Shown piece by piece: positions 8,988-16,569 of a stretch of 64,000 nucleotides of DNA. Numbering within the stretch: position 1 is the stretch's first letter; every line of letters starts with the position of its first letter. This DNA comes from Alteromonas sp. 1_MG-2023 (GTDB taxonomy: Bacteria > Pseudomonadota > Gammaproteobacteria > Enterobacterales > Alteromonadaceae), in NCBI RefSeq assembly GCF_030547075.1, contig NZ_JAUOQH010000005.1:62001-126000 (forward strand), given 5' to 3'. The translations under genes were made by a program, and so were the position numbers. The notes below the pieces were generated by a model, which was given only the letters and a program-made list of their open reading frames with translations, was not told where the DNA came from and searched no databases.

Positions 8988-9434
8988 CCACTGCCCTTTT
9001 ATTTCATCGCGGTTGTGCGTGATTGAATTATCTTTTCAAATATAGAGCAATGAGTATATAGCTCAAATAACCACTTTTAATTTGTAACTATAGGTGAGTA
9101 AGGCACTAACTAAGCACTGCTGGTTAAAGCATAAAAAACCTCGCGATTTAGCGAGGCTTCTACATTCATTATTCGACTCACTAAGCGCTAGTGAGCTCTA
9201 CTCTATATTCTGAATCTGAATGTAGATTCAAATATTAAATTCATCAAAAATCAAATAAATATGGTTGTCGGTGTCTTCATTGCTAACTATTAACCACCAA
9301 TTTAACCACCAGTGTTTCACTTTCTAGATACGAGCCTATTAGGCTATGCATTACGTTAATTCAACTCCACGCCTGACGCAAAGTATCAGCTTTGAGTATC
9401 CCTCTTCAGTTATGTGATAGTTGTTCATGTCTTT
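8988..9434. other. Gene-poor spacer with an orphan minus-strand terminator
   Basis: No protein gene is supported in these 447 bp. The stretch holds a hairpin with arms TGAATCT/AGATTCA (9211-9230), a direct repeat TTAACCACCA at 9290-9299 and 9302-9311, and a minus-strand terminator at 9134-9156 with no coding gene in front of it. A small RNA read leftward is possible; see findings. Confidence 0.4.
9134..9156 (-). terminator. Rho-independent terminator (minus strand), no obvious gene
   Basis: CCTCGC / GCGAGG arms around GATTTA. Read on the minus strand the hairpin is followed by six T. On the plus strand there is no T-run, so it points leftward. The nearest minus-strand gene lies downstream of it, not upstream. 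Confidence 0.65.
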
Positions 9435-9454
9435 ATGGATATTATAGTGTCCAT
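9435..9454. promoter_or_regulatory. HipB operator, copy 1
   Basis: ATGGATATTATAGTGTCCAT has arms ATGGATA / TGTCCAT (6 of 7 paired). It resembles the known HipB operator TATCC-N8-GGATA in having GGATA/TCC arms, but here in the reverse order, so identity of the binding protein is inferred from its place before hipB. Confidence 0.6.
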
Positions 9455-9471
9455 AAATTACAAAATAACGC

Positions 9472-9477
9472 TATAAT
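9472..9477 (+). promoter_or_regulatory. hipBA -10 element
   Basis: A perfect TATAAT lies between the two operator copies and overlaps the left end of copy 2; no good -35 is seen at the usual distance, which falls inside operator copy 1. HipB bound at both sites would block this promoter. Confidence 0.5.
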
Positions 9478-9495
9478 AGATATTATTGTATCCAT
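9476..9495. promoter_or_regulatory. HipB operator, copy 2
   Basis: ATAGATATTATTGTATCCAT, arms ATAGATA / TATCCAT (6 of 7 paired). Its centre is 41 bp from that of copy 1. It overlaps the -10 and probably the transcription start. Confidence 0.6.
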
Positions 9496-9506
9496 TATGG
9501 CTGCGT

Positions 9507-9797
9507 ATGAACTTTCCACTTTTAGATGATACCGATGTAAGCCAAGCTTTTGCTACTCATATGCGGGGCTTGCGTAAACAAGCGAAGCTATCGCGAGAGG
9601 CACTAGCCCAGCGTAGTTGTGTACCTGCTTCTACCATAAAAAAGTTTGAACTCACCGGACAAATATCATTTCGTCAGCTGCTGCTTTTGTGGCAGTCGCT
9701 GGATTCATTAGACAGACTTTATCAACTGACACAAACAACGGCTGACCGCAGTGCTTTACCGACTAGTATAGAAGAGGTGCTTAAAGATGAGCTTTAA
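9507..9797 (+). CDS. hipB: HipB-like antitoxin (HTH, XRE family)
   Basis: A 96-residue DNA-binding protein with an XRE-type helix-turn-helix: FATHMRGLRKQAKLSREALAQRSCVPASTIKKFE at about 14-47. It is the antitoxin and autorepressor of a HipBA module. I chose ATG 9507; an in-frame TTG at 9486 would lie inside an operator copy and is too close to the -10. The final codons overlap the start of hipA by 11 bp, so the two are translationally coupled. Two palindromic operators flank the promoter, fitting autoregulation. The pair is an accessory element inserted beside core genes. Confidence 0.85.
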   Translation: MNFPLLDDTDVSQAFATHMRGLRKQAKLSREALAQRSCVPASTIKKFELTGQISFRQLLLLWQSLDSLDRLYQLTQTTADRSALPTSIEEVLKDEL

Positions 9798-11097
9798 ATC
9801 CATTCAAAAGCTGAATGTGGAACGCACTCTCACAACGGGCGAAACGGTATCGGTAGGTATATTAGCGCAAAACCGTCAGGGTGTTTTCTTTCAGTACGAT
9901 GAAATTTATATAAGCAGGTTTGGCAATTTATCCCCTTTTACGCTTCAAGGAGATGTACGATTACAGCAAGCACCGAAAGCGCCACACCAAGGCATTCACG
10001 GCGTTTTTGGCGATAGTCTTCCCGATGGTTGGGGTTTGTTGTTGCAAGATCGAGTGTTCCGCCAACAAGGTATTTTACCTGCACAAGTAACAGCCATGGA
10101 TAGACTGGCTTTTGTTGGCCAGCAAGGAATGGGGGCATTGTCTTTTACCCCTGTATCTGAGTTCTCATTCGATCAGCCTTCTGATATTGACTTGGGAACA
10201 CTTGGGCTTGAAGCCCAAACCTTATTCGATCAGTCCCTCTCTGATGAGTTAGACGGTAGCACTCAACAAGTATTAGCAACCTTGGTAGCCGTCGGCAGCT
10301 CCGGTGGTGCTCGCCCTAAAGCGCAAATTTATATGCCCGCTGGCGATGCGACACAATGCCGCACCTATGCGCAGCCTGACGATGAAGCATGGTTAATTAA
10401 GTTTACTTCAAAGAACTTAGCCTTGGGCCATGAAGAAGGTTTGTGTGAAGCGGTCTATTTACAAATGGCTGAGCAGGCAAAATGTCAGCCACCGATGTGG
10501 CAGCTAATTGAAGCACCTGCGAGTAGCGGCGCTAAAGCATGGCTTGCGTTAAAGCGCTTCGATTACTTACCCGAGCAGGAGAAGGCTGGACGCTTACATA
10601 TGCACAGTGCTTGCGGCCTATTGGATGCTGATTTTCGAAGCCCTAGCTTAGATTACAGCGATCTGATTAAGGCTAGCCGTCAACTTTGTAAATCACCTGC
10701 TGCTGGGCAACTTCAATTTCGTCGCGCAATGTTTAACTTGTTTGCAGCTAACCAAGACGATCACAGTAAAAACTGGGGCTTTTTACAAGCCGATGATGGC
10801 AATTGGCAACTCGCCCCATTTTACGATGTAACCTTTAGCCCTCACCCTTTTAATGAACATGCCACCGCCTTTGCAGGGTACGGAAAAGTGCCACCACTCA
10901 AAGTGATGCAAAAGCTCGCTGCTAGTGCAGGTTTTGCTAATTGGAAGGAGGCACAACAGTGCATTCAAGAGGTCGTTGATATCATTAGTCAGTTTAGGCC
11001 GCTTGCTGAGCAACACGGTGTGAGTAAGATCACTGTGTCAGCGATAGAAAAAACACTTGCAGAGCGTAAGCAAGAAAATGCGGCATTGCTGGTTTGA
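9787..11097 (+). CDS. hipA: HipA-like serine/threonine kinase toxin
   Basis: A 436-residue HipA-family kinase of full length. The N-terminal couple_HipA region includes FGDSLPDGWG at 74-83; a glycine-rich loop GSSGGARPK spans 170-178; the catalytic motif is NQDDHSKN with D324 and N329, and the metal-binding aspartate is D347 in PFYDV, matching E. coli HipA D309, N314 and D332. The catalytic residues look intact. In the family the kinase phosphorylates glutamyl-tRNA synthetase, arresting growth until HipB neutralises it. Coupled to hipB by an 11-bp overlap. About 240 bp of spacer with no gene follow (11098-11340). Confidence 0.88.
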   Translation: MSFKSIQKLNVERTLTTGETVSVGILAQNRQGVFFQYDEIYISRFGNLSPFTLQGDVRLQQAPKAPHQGIHGVFGDSLPDGWGLLLQDRVFRQQGILPAQVTAMDRLAFVGQQGMGALSFTPVSEFSFDQPSDIDLGTLGLEAQTLFDQSLSDELDGSTQQVLATLVAVGSSGGARPKAQIYMPAGDATQCRTYAQPDDEAWLIKFTSKNLALGHEEGLCEAVYLQMAEQAKCQPPMWQLIEAPASSGAKAWLALKRFDYLPEQEKAGRLHMHSACGLLDADFRSPSLDYSDLIKASRQLCKSPAAGQLQFRRAMFNLFAANQDDHSKNWGFLQADDGNWQLAPFYDVTFSPHPFNEHATAFAGYGKVPPLKVMQKLAASAGFANWKEAQQCIQEVVDIISQFRPLAEQHGVSKITVSAIEKTLAERKQENAALLV

Positions 11098-11340
11098 GAT
11101 GGCGTTTCTTAAGTTGGCGTAGCATTAAGATAAAACATGAAATCAGGTCGAAATGAACCTTGACCTTGTGGTAGCGGTAAAAAGTACAAACGTTGCTGCA
11201 TTTCTGAAGCAATGTATACCGTAGTACCCAGTATGGCTTGCTACTGACTCTAAGTATGAGTTACAACCCCTCATATAAATATTGAGTCTACATAAGTGGG
11301 TAATGCGAGGCATTTATGGTTCTGGCCGGGAGTTGGAAAA

Positions 11341-11369
11341 ATAAATAAAGCCCTGATATACAGGGCTTT
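11341..11369 (-). terminator. Rho-independent terminator of yicC
   Basis: AAAGCCCTG / CAGGGCTTT arms around ATATA (11347-11369). On the minus strand it is followed by TTTATTT and more T, 29 bp beyond the yicC stop codon. On the plus strand the sequence after it is not T-rich. Confidence 0.75.
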
Positions 11370-11397
11370 ACGGGGAAGTTTGGTTCCAGTGAGGAGT

Positions 11398-12261
11398 TTA
11401 TTCGATATTTTGAATCTGCTCGCGCATTTGCTCAATCAATACCTTAAGTTCAACGGCTGATTGGGTAATGTCGGTGTTAATTGATTTTGACCCTAGCGTG
11501 TTCGACTCTCGGTTAAATTCCTGCATCATAAAATCTAAACGACGGCCTACTGCCCCGCCCTTTTTAAGAATATTTCGGGTTTCTATTACGTGGGCATTTA
11601 AGCGGTCTAGCTCTTCAGCTACATCGACTTTTTGCGCTAGCATAATCATTTCTTGTTCGAAGCGGCCTGCATCAAGCTCAATTTTGGCTTCTTCGAAGCG
11701 TGCTTGTACTTTTTCTCGCTGCCACACCATAATTTCAGGCATACGGGCGGTCACTTTCTTGGCTTCTACTTCAATGGCGTCTAAGCGCTGAGTAATCATA
11801 CCTTTTAACGCTTCGCCTTCGGTGGCGCGGGCGCTTATAAAGTCGGTAAGTGCTTGGTCGAACGCAGCCATAACATCGCCATGAATGGTGTCCATGTCGG
11901 CTTCTTCGGCCGCAATCACACCTGGCCAGCGCAGTACGTCTAACGGGTTAACACCGGTAGATTGGCCATGAGCCTGTACCCAGTCGGCGGCGTGAAGCAC
12001 TTGTTTAGCTAGTGCTTCGTTAAGGCTAAGTTTGGTTACAGCAGCATCGTTGGCGGTGAAACGTAAAGCGCACTCTACTTTACCGCGCGCTAGTTTCTTT
12101 CTGAAACGTTCACGAAGCACCGGCTCTAAAGAGCGGAATTGCTCGGGTAAGCGGAAGTAGGTTTCTAGGAAACGTTGGTTAACTGAGCGTATTTCCCATA
12201 CGGCCGATCCCCAGTCTTTTTTAGTTTCTACCCGCGCAAACGCGGTCATGCTGTAAATCAT
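11398..12261 (-). CDS. yicC: YicC family endoribonuclease
   Basis: 287 residues, the same length as E. coli YicC. The start is ATG 12261 (MIYSMTAFAR), which matches the conserved family N-terminus and has AAGGACC upstream; an in-frame start at 12324 would add 21 unlikely residues. The conserved C-terminal half (GRRLDFMMQEFNRESNTLGSKS) is complete. Family knowledge: YicC proteins are endoribonucleases linked to small-RNA turnover and stationary-phase survival. It lies divergent to rph-pyrE, the same layout as in E. coli, which supports the call. Confidence 0.92.
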   Translation of the reverse strand: MIYSMTAFARVETKKDWGSAVWEIRSVNQRFLETYFRLPEQFRSLEPVLRERFRKKLARGKVECALRFTANDAAVTKLSLNEALAKQVLHAADWVQAHGQSTGVNPLDVLRWPGVIAAEEADMDTIHGDVMAAFDQALTDFISARATEGEALKGMITQRLDAIEVEAKKVTARMPEIMVWQREKVQARFEEAKIELDAGRFEQEMIMLAQKVDVAEELDRLNAHVIETRNILKKGGAVGRRLDFMMQEFNRESNTLGSKSINTDITQSAVELKVLIEQMREQIQNIE

Positions 12262-12419
12262 AAATGGTCCTTTTATTGCACTTTTGCAAATGAAAGCCTG
12301 CAAAAACAACCCGCTGTCGCGCATTGTGTCATCTATATCCTAAGGCAGGTTTTCTTGTATTCACTATAGTAGCCTACATTGATAAAGGTTCGATATGTTA
12401 AAAGGGCGAAAGTTCGTTT

Positions 12420-12447
12420 TTAACAGCTGGTATTAGTGCGTTATACT
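12420..12447 (+). promoter_or_regulatory. Predicted sigma-70 promoter of rph-pyrE-tusA
   Basis: TTAACA (12420-12425), a 16-bp spacer and TATACT (12442-12447), each one base from consensus. The -10 lies about 100 bp before the rph start. No pyrimidine-type attenuator is evident. Confidence 0.5.
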
Positions 12448-12547
12448 TACCGCCCAAACTCAGGCTTGTTTACACACTTACCTAATAGTAAGCGGGTTAC
12501 TTGCTAGAATTATTTCTTTTATAAGCATTCATCTCGTGGAGAACTCT

Positions 12548-13261
12548 ATGCGTCCAAGCGGCAGAACCGCCAATCAAATTCGCCCAGTTACTATTACTCG
12601 TCAGTACACCTGTCACGCCGAAGGCTCAGTGCTGGTGGAGTTCGGCAACACTAAAGTGTTGTGTAACGCCACGGTTGAAGAAGGTGTGCCTCGTTTCATG
12701 AAGGGCCAAGGTAAAGGCTGGATCACGGCGGAATACAGCATGCTTCCTCGTGCTACTCATACCCGTAGTGGTCGTGAAGCGGCTCGTGGTAAGCAAGGTG
12801 GCCGTACGCTAGAAATTCAACGCCTTATTGCCCGCTCGCTTCGCGCTGCAGTAGATTTGAAACTACTGGGTGAAAACACTATTACGCTTGATTGTGATGT
12901 TATTCAAGCCGACGGTGGCACGCGTACTGCGTCTATTACTGGTGCATGTGTGGCTTTGGTTGATGCGTTAACGTATATGCGCAGCAAAGGTATTTTGAAA
13001 GCTAATCCACTGAAGCACATGATTGCGGCATTGTCAGTAGGTATTTATAAAGGCACGCCTATTGCCGACCTTGAATACACAGAAGACTCAGTAGCTGAAA
13101 CCGACATGAACATCGTCATGACAGAAACGGGCAAGCTTATTGAAGTACAAGGTACTGCAGAAGGCGAACCGTTTGCGTTTGAAGAGCTTGATGAAATGCT
13201 AACTATTGCTAAGCATGGCTTACGTGAATTGTTCGAGATTCAAAAAGCAGCACTGGCGTAA
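12548..13261 (+). CDS. rph: RNase PH
   Basis: 237 residues against 238 in E. coli. The start ATG 12548 gives MRPSGR, the canonical N-terminus, with GGAG six bases upstream; a GTG at 12536 is rejected. Signature stretches are [27 protein letters not shown] (read in parts), [14 protein letters not shown] and [20 protein letters not shown], with the phosphate-binding and catalytic residues of the family. It is a phosphorolytic 3'-5' exoribonuclease that trims tRNA 3' ends. It is full length, unlike the frameshifted rph of E. coli K-12, and is followed after 9 bp by pyrE. Confidence 0.95.
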   Translation: MRPSGRTANQIRPVTITRQYTCHAEGSVLVEFGNTKVLCNATVEEGVPRFMKGQGKGWITAEYSMLPRATHTRSGREAARGKQGGRTLEIQRLIARSLRAAVDLKLLGENTITLDCDVIQADGGTRTASITGACVALVDALTYMRSKGILKANPLKHMIAALSVGIYKGTPIADLEYTEDSVAETDMNIVMTETGKLIEVQGTAEGEPFAFEELDEMLTIAKHGLRELFEIQKAALA

Positions 13262-13270
13262 GGAGTTACC

Positions 13271-13912
13271 ATGAAAGCGTTTCAGCGCAGTTTTATTGAA
13301 TTTGCCATTGAACGTGGTGTACTTAAATTTGGTGAGTTCACTTTAAAGTCTGGCCGTGTGAGCCCGTACTTTTTTAACGCAGGGTTATTTAATTCTGGTG
13401 GTGACTTAGCCAAGTTGGGGCGCTTTTATGCCGATGCATTAGTGGATGCTGGGGTTGAGTTCGACGTACTGTTCGGCCCTGCTTACAAAGGTATTCCTAT
13501 CGCGACGACTACAGCAGTAGCCTTAGCCGATAGCCATCATCGTGACGTGCCTTATTGCTTTAACCGCAAAGAAGCAAAAACTCACGGTGAAGGTGGCAAC
13601 TTAGTAGGTAGCCCGTTGGAAGGTCGCATTATGTTAGTTGATGATGTGATTACCGCAGGTACGGCTATTCGTGAATCTATGACCTTGATACAGCAGCACA
13701 ATGCTAGCTTGTCAGGCGTGCTAATTGCCCTTGATAGACAAGAGCGCGGTAAGGGTAAATTATCTGCTATTCAAGAAGTAGAGCGTGATTTTGATACCAC
13801 GGTTATCGCCATTGTAACGTTAGCTGATGTAGTGACTTTCTTGACAGAGCAAGATAACAAAGCTGATGAAATTAATGCGATAAACACTTACCGTGAAACC
13901 TACGGTATATAA
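13271..13912 (+). CDS. pyrE: Orotate phosphoribosyltransferase
   Basis: 213 residues, full length. The PRPP-binding loop [13 protein letters not shown] is present near residues 118-130, as is the [11 protein letters not shown] segment and the flexible catalytic loop [11 protein letters not shown]. It converts orotate and PRPP into OMP in pyrimidine synthesis, in the cytoplasm. It is the middle gene of an rph-pyrE-tusA operon with gaps of 9 and 2 bp; AAGGAG lies just before the ATG. Confidence 0.96.
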   Translation: MKAFQRSFIEFAIERGVLKFGEFTLKSGRVSPYFFNAGLFNSGGDLAKLGRFYADALVDAGVEFDVLFGPAYKGIPIATTTAVALADSHHRDVPYCFNRKEAKTHGEGGNLVGSPLEGRIMLVDDVITAGTAIRESMTLIQQHNASLSGVLIALDRQERGKGKLSAIQEVERDFDTTVIAIVTLADVVTFLTEQDNKADEINAINTYRETYGI

Positions 13913-13914
13913 GT

Positions 13915-14172
13915 ATGACGTCTGAGTTTCAACAAGCTTTTGATAAAGCCACAACGCATTTAGATGCGTTGGGGCTTCGTTGCCCTGAACCCGTGATGAT
14001 GGTGCGTTTGCAAATTCGTAAGCTGGAAGAAGGGCAAACCTTGTCGGTAACGGCAGATGACCCTTCAACGGCTCGTGATGTGCCCAGTTTTTGTCGATTT
14101 ATGGAACATACCTTGGTGGCATCACAAACCGATGTTATGCCGTATCAGTACGTTATCAAAAAAGGTCTGTAG
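13915..14172 (+). CDS. tusA: TusA-like sulfurtransferase
   Basis: 85 residues with the TusA/SirA signature [10 protein letters not shown] at 19-28; C23 would carry the persulfide. In the family, TusA accepts sulfur from IscS and passes it on for 2-thiolation of tRNA and for molybdenum cofactor synthesis. It begins 2 bp after pyrE, so it is translated from the same mRNA. I am sure of the family; that it is the TusA orthologue and not a paralogue is likely from length and motif. It runs convergent with the DUF1206 gene, leaving only 16 bp between stops and no terminator. Confidence 0.88.
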   Translation: MTSEFQQAFDKATTHLDALGLRCPEPVMMVRLQIRKLEEGQTLSVTADDPSTARDVPSFCRFMEHTLVASQTDVMPYQYVIKKGL

Positions 14173-14188
14173 GGCAACAGCTCTGGGC

Positions 14189-14998
14189 CTAGGTTCGACG
14201 ATATTTAGCTTCAAACCCGCAATAAATACCAAACATAATAAATCCAATCCCTACAGCGGCAAGCATGTATAGTCCGAATGTTTGTTGAGTGAGGGTTTGT
14301 AACGCTAGCTGTAATCCACCAGCTTCAGACGGATCGTTCTTTACCGCTGATATCACAAAGAAACTGCCTACCAGTAAATACACCACACCTCTGGCAAAAT
14401 AGCCTATTCTACCAACCACTGTGGTAGCTTTTCGCTTGTGGCCCGTTAGCTTTGCTTGCTCAAATTTTTTGAGAAAATCGGCTTTGTAAGCGTGCTTAAA
14501 CTGCATAAACGCGAATACAAGAACTCCGACACCAATGGCAGCAACTAAATAGGTTCCCCATTGATATTGCAAAAGTTGATGGCTTACCTGTTCCCCTTTT
14601 GAACCGCTACCACTAGAACTGCCACCTGTGTTACTACCTATTAGTACTTTTGCACCTAAAAACGCAGCACCAAAATAAAATATACCTGATACAAACAAAA
14701 ATACTCGCATGATGATGTCTTTGGCTTTTGTCATATCTAGCGATTCAGTATTTAGAATACTTTGAAGCCAGCGCCATAGTGCATAGCTAACTAAACCAGC
14801 CACTAAAATACTCAAAAGTACTTGCCCGAAAGGCTGTGATTTCACTGTCACAAAGACTTGTTCTTGTGTCGCTTTTTCACGGCCTACGGCAGTTATTACC
14901 GAGGATAGAATGAAAACCCCAAGCATGGAATACATGATGGTTTTTGCGCTGTAACCAACGCTGGCAATGGCTGAGAGCCAGTTTGATGTGTCGCGCAC
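14189..14998 (-). CDS. DUF1206 family membrane protein
   Basis: 269 residues with about six transmembrane helices arranged as repeated pairs, as in DUF1206. Family-like motifs include ASVGYSAKTIMYSMLGVF near the start and GYFARGVVYLLVG in the last third. A glycine/serine-rich cytoplasmic or periplasmic loop (residues about 125-135) separates the pairs. The start is GTG 14998 with GAGGAA upstream. Function unknown for the family. It lies 82 bp behind the small CxC gene on the same strand, so it may be the last gene of the Fur-controlled cluster. Confidence 0.8.
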   Translation of the reverse strand: MRDTSNWLSAIASVGYSAKTIMYSMLGVFILSSVITAVGREKATQEQVFVTVKSQPFGQVLLSILVAGLVSYALWRWLQSILNTESLDMTKAKDIIMRVFLFVSGIFYFGAAFLGAKVLIGSNTGGSSSGSGSKGEQVSHQLLQYQWGTYLVAAIGVGVLVFAFMQFKHAYKADFLKKFEQAKLTGHKRKATTVVGRIGYFARGVVYLLVGSFFVISAVKNDPSEAGGLQLALQTLTQQTFGLYMLAAVGIGFIMFGIYCGFEAKYRRT

Positions 14999-15080
14999 GG
15001 CGCGTTCCTCGTTCAGAATAATTGAAACTTGTTTTTAAAGTATCAAGAATTGAACCAACGCGGTAAGCAGGTAATATTAA

Positions 15081-15263
15081 CTACTCTTGGTTGCCGCTTA
15101 CTGCTTGCAACAGAAGCAACTGTAATTGCTGTTTGCTTCGTGAGCAGTTGCAATGAATATCAGAAACATGCAAATTCTGGCCACTCAACATTTTTCGAAG
15201 CACGGACGCCTTAACGTTTACCGATATGAAGTCGTTATTATCCTGAATAGTGTCTACTTTCAT
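15081..15263 (-). CDS. Small CxC protein of unknown function (Fur cluster)
   Basis: A 60-residue reading frame with a clear ribosome site (GAGGGA, 7 bases before the ATG). It holds a C-x-C pair (HCNCS, residues 37-41) in a basic stretch, after an amphipathic region, and no membrane segment. It starts 76 bp after the 15340-15801 gene on the same strand. I do not recognise a named family. The ribosome site, the position behind a Fur-controlled gene and the cysteine pair are the reasons to accept it; a chance frame is possible. Confidence 0.5.
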   Translation of the reverse strand: MKVDTIQDNNDFISVNVKASVLRKMLSGQNLHVSDIHCNCSRSKQQLQLLLLQAVSGNQE

Positions 15264-15339
15264 GCTAATTTCCCTCGCCTTAAAAGTTTAGTAGTGTCGT
15301 ATTGAGTGCAATATGTTTTGCCGGTAATAGGTTATCCCA

Positions 15340-15801
15340 CTAATGCAGCGTAAGCGCTTGTTGGTGCTCGTGGGGCATAGCACCACTTCCTTTCTCAAGG
15401 GCCAGCTGAATAGCGCAAATAAGCTTACACACAGAAGGCTTACTGGCGTGTAAAGGAAGTATGGCAATGAGTTGCTGGTGACACTCTTGTAAAATTTGGT
15501 GAGCTTCATGTTTCTTTTCTTCTTTGTGCAGCAAAGAGGCTAAGTACATGGCCATGGTCCCGAAAGCTAGAATGTCTTCATGAATGGACTTTTCAACGAT
15601 ATCGTTAACCGGTTGCAAGGCGGTGAGCACCACTTTAGCGGCTTCGAAGGTTTGATAACCGAGTGTTCTCGCCTCGTTTAACTTACCTGCTTGATGAGCC
15701 TGCTGCGTTTGTACTTGCATCGCAGTTCTGTGCTCACGGGCATGAGAAGGGTTGAGCTGTAACCACTTCTTATAGACTGGACATAATCGCTGTAAATTCA
15801 T
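15340..15801 (-). CDS. Helical (TPR-like) protein of unknown function under Fur control
   Basis: 153 residues starting at ATG 15801, eight bases after a perfect AGGAGGT ribosome site (15809-15815); the in-frame GTG at 15810 lies inside that site and is rejected. The protein is predicted all-helical, with two stretches (about 35-60 and 90-118) that look like tetratricopeptide helices. No signal peptide or metal motif. A strong Fur box covers its promoter, so iron starvation should switch it on. I do not recognise a family. Likely first gene of a cluster with the 60-residue CxC protein and perhaps DUF1206. Confidence 0.75.
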   Translation of the reverse strand: MNLQRLCPVYKKWLQLNPSHAREHRTAMQVQTQQAHQAGKLNEARTLGYQTFEAAKVVLTALQPVNDIVEKSIHEDILAFGTMAMYLASLLHKEEKKHEAHQILQECHQQLIAILPLHASKPSVCKLICAIQLALEKGSGAMPHEHQQALTLH

Positions 15802-15821
15802 AATTTGCACCTCCTAAAACC

Positions 15822-15850
15822 ACATTAGTGCAAATGAGAATTATTATCAA
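15822..15850 (-). promoter_or_regulatory. Predicted promoter of the Fur cluster
   Basis: On the minus strand TTGATA (15845-15850), 17 bp, then TAATGT (15822-15827). The -35 lies inside the Fur box, so Fur binding would exclude RNA polymerase. Confidence 0.4.
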
Positions 15851-15851
15851 A
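15833..15851. promoter_or_regulatory. Fur box
   Basis: AATGAGAATTATTATCAAA matches the 19-bp Fur consensus at 15 of its 18 fixed positions. It is centred 41 bp before the start of the 15340-15801 gene. Confidence 0.75.
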
Positions 15852-15923
15852 TGTAAAATTGAAAATTTTTATCGTTGTAATTTACAAAGCAGATTACGTT
15901 TTTCGCTCAACGTTAAAAAATAC

Positions 15924-16514
15924 TCAGCCTTTCAGTATATTAACCGCATACCAGGTACCAACAACTAAAATAGTAAGTATTGCGATGGCCGCATATTTAT
16001 ATTTTTTTATCAGTTGTTCTGCTTTGTTGCCGGCAAAGTACACTACAGCCGCCAATCCAAAATAGCGTAATGCGCGTGCAATCACGGTGGCTAATAAAAA
16101 CAGTGCTAGTGAAAACTTAGTAGCGCCCGCGGCTAGCATGGCTACTTGGAAAGGAATGGGAGCAATGCCTAATGTCATCACAAACCAAAACCCTTGGTTT
16201 TGCATTTGTTGTTTAACATTGTCGAATTGTTGTTGGCTGAAAAAGGTATCTACTACCCATTGGCCGAGTAAATCAAATAAGTAGTACCCCATCGCGTAAC
16301 CAAATAGAGCGCCGACCACACAGCCTAAGGTTGCCATTAAGGCTATTAGCCATAGTTTATCTCGGCGGGCCTGCATTAGTGGCACCATAACGGCCTCTAG
16401 GGGGATGGGCACAATAGTTGACTCTAAAAAAGATGCCAATGTAATACCGGTAAGCATGTGCTTGGAGTCTACAAGTTGCTTAGTCTTTTTCTTTAAGCTT
16501 TTACCTAGTGCCAT
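15924..16514 (-). CDS. YqaA/DedA-type (VTT domain) membrane protein
   Basis: 196 residues with the SNARE-associated/VTT domain pattern: FLESTIVPIPLEAVMVPLM near 29-47, a GALFGYAMGYY re-entrant segment, and PIPFQVAMLAAGATKFSLALFL with the conserved glycine-rich loop. Four to five transmembrane helices. DedA-family proteins are lipid-carrier transporters or flippases needed for envelope homeostasis; the YqaA branch is the closest match by length and motif. It sits alone between the Fur cluster and a secreted amidohydrolase, all on the minus strand. Confidence 0.82.
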   Translation of the reverse strand: MALGKSLKKKTKQLVDSKHMLTGITLASFLESTIVPIPLEAVMVPLMQARRDKLWLIALMATLGCVVGALFGYAMGYYLFDLLGQWVVDTFFSQQQFDNVKQQMQNQGFWFVMTLGIAPIPFQVAMLAAGATKFSLALFLLATVIARALRYFGLAAVVYFAGNKAEQLIKKYKYAAIAILTILVVGTWYAVNILKG

Positions 16515-16569
16515 CTTTTATTTGTACTACCTTAAGATTGATGCGGCCTTGGACGTCAAGGCCTTACCA

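Noticed and set aside
8988-9434. tRNA or tmRNA in the spacer
   Set aside because: No cloverleaf arms, no T-loop motif and no CCA end in either strand.
9486-9506. TTG at 9486 as the start of hipB
   Set aside because: It lies inside operator copy 2 and only 9 bp after the -10, so it could hardly be on the mRNA; ATG 9507 fits.
11341-11369. Terminator of hipA on the plus strand
   Set aside because: No T-run follows on that strand; the hairpin fits yicC on the minus strand.
14057-14272. 71-codon plus-strand frame overlapping tusA
   Set aside because: Out-of-frame shadow of tusA running into the convergent DUF1206 gene.
15288-15509. 73-codon minus-strand frame inside the Fur-controlled gene
   Set aside because: Overlaps almost wholly with the better supported 15340-15801 gene and has no ribosome site.
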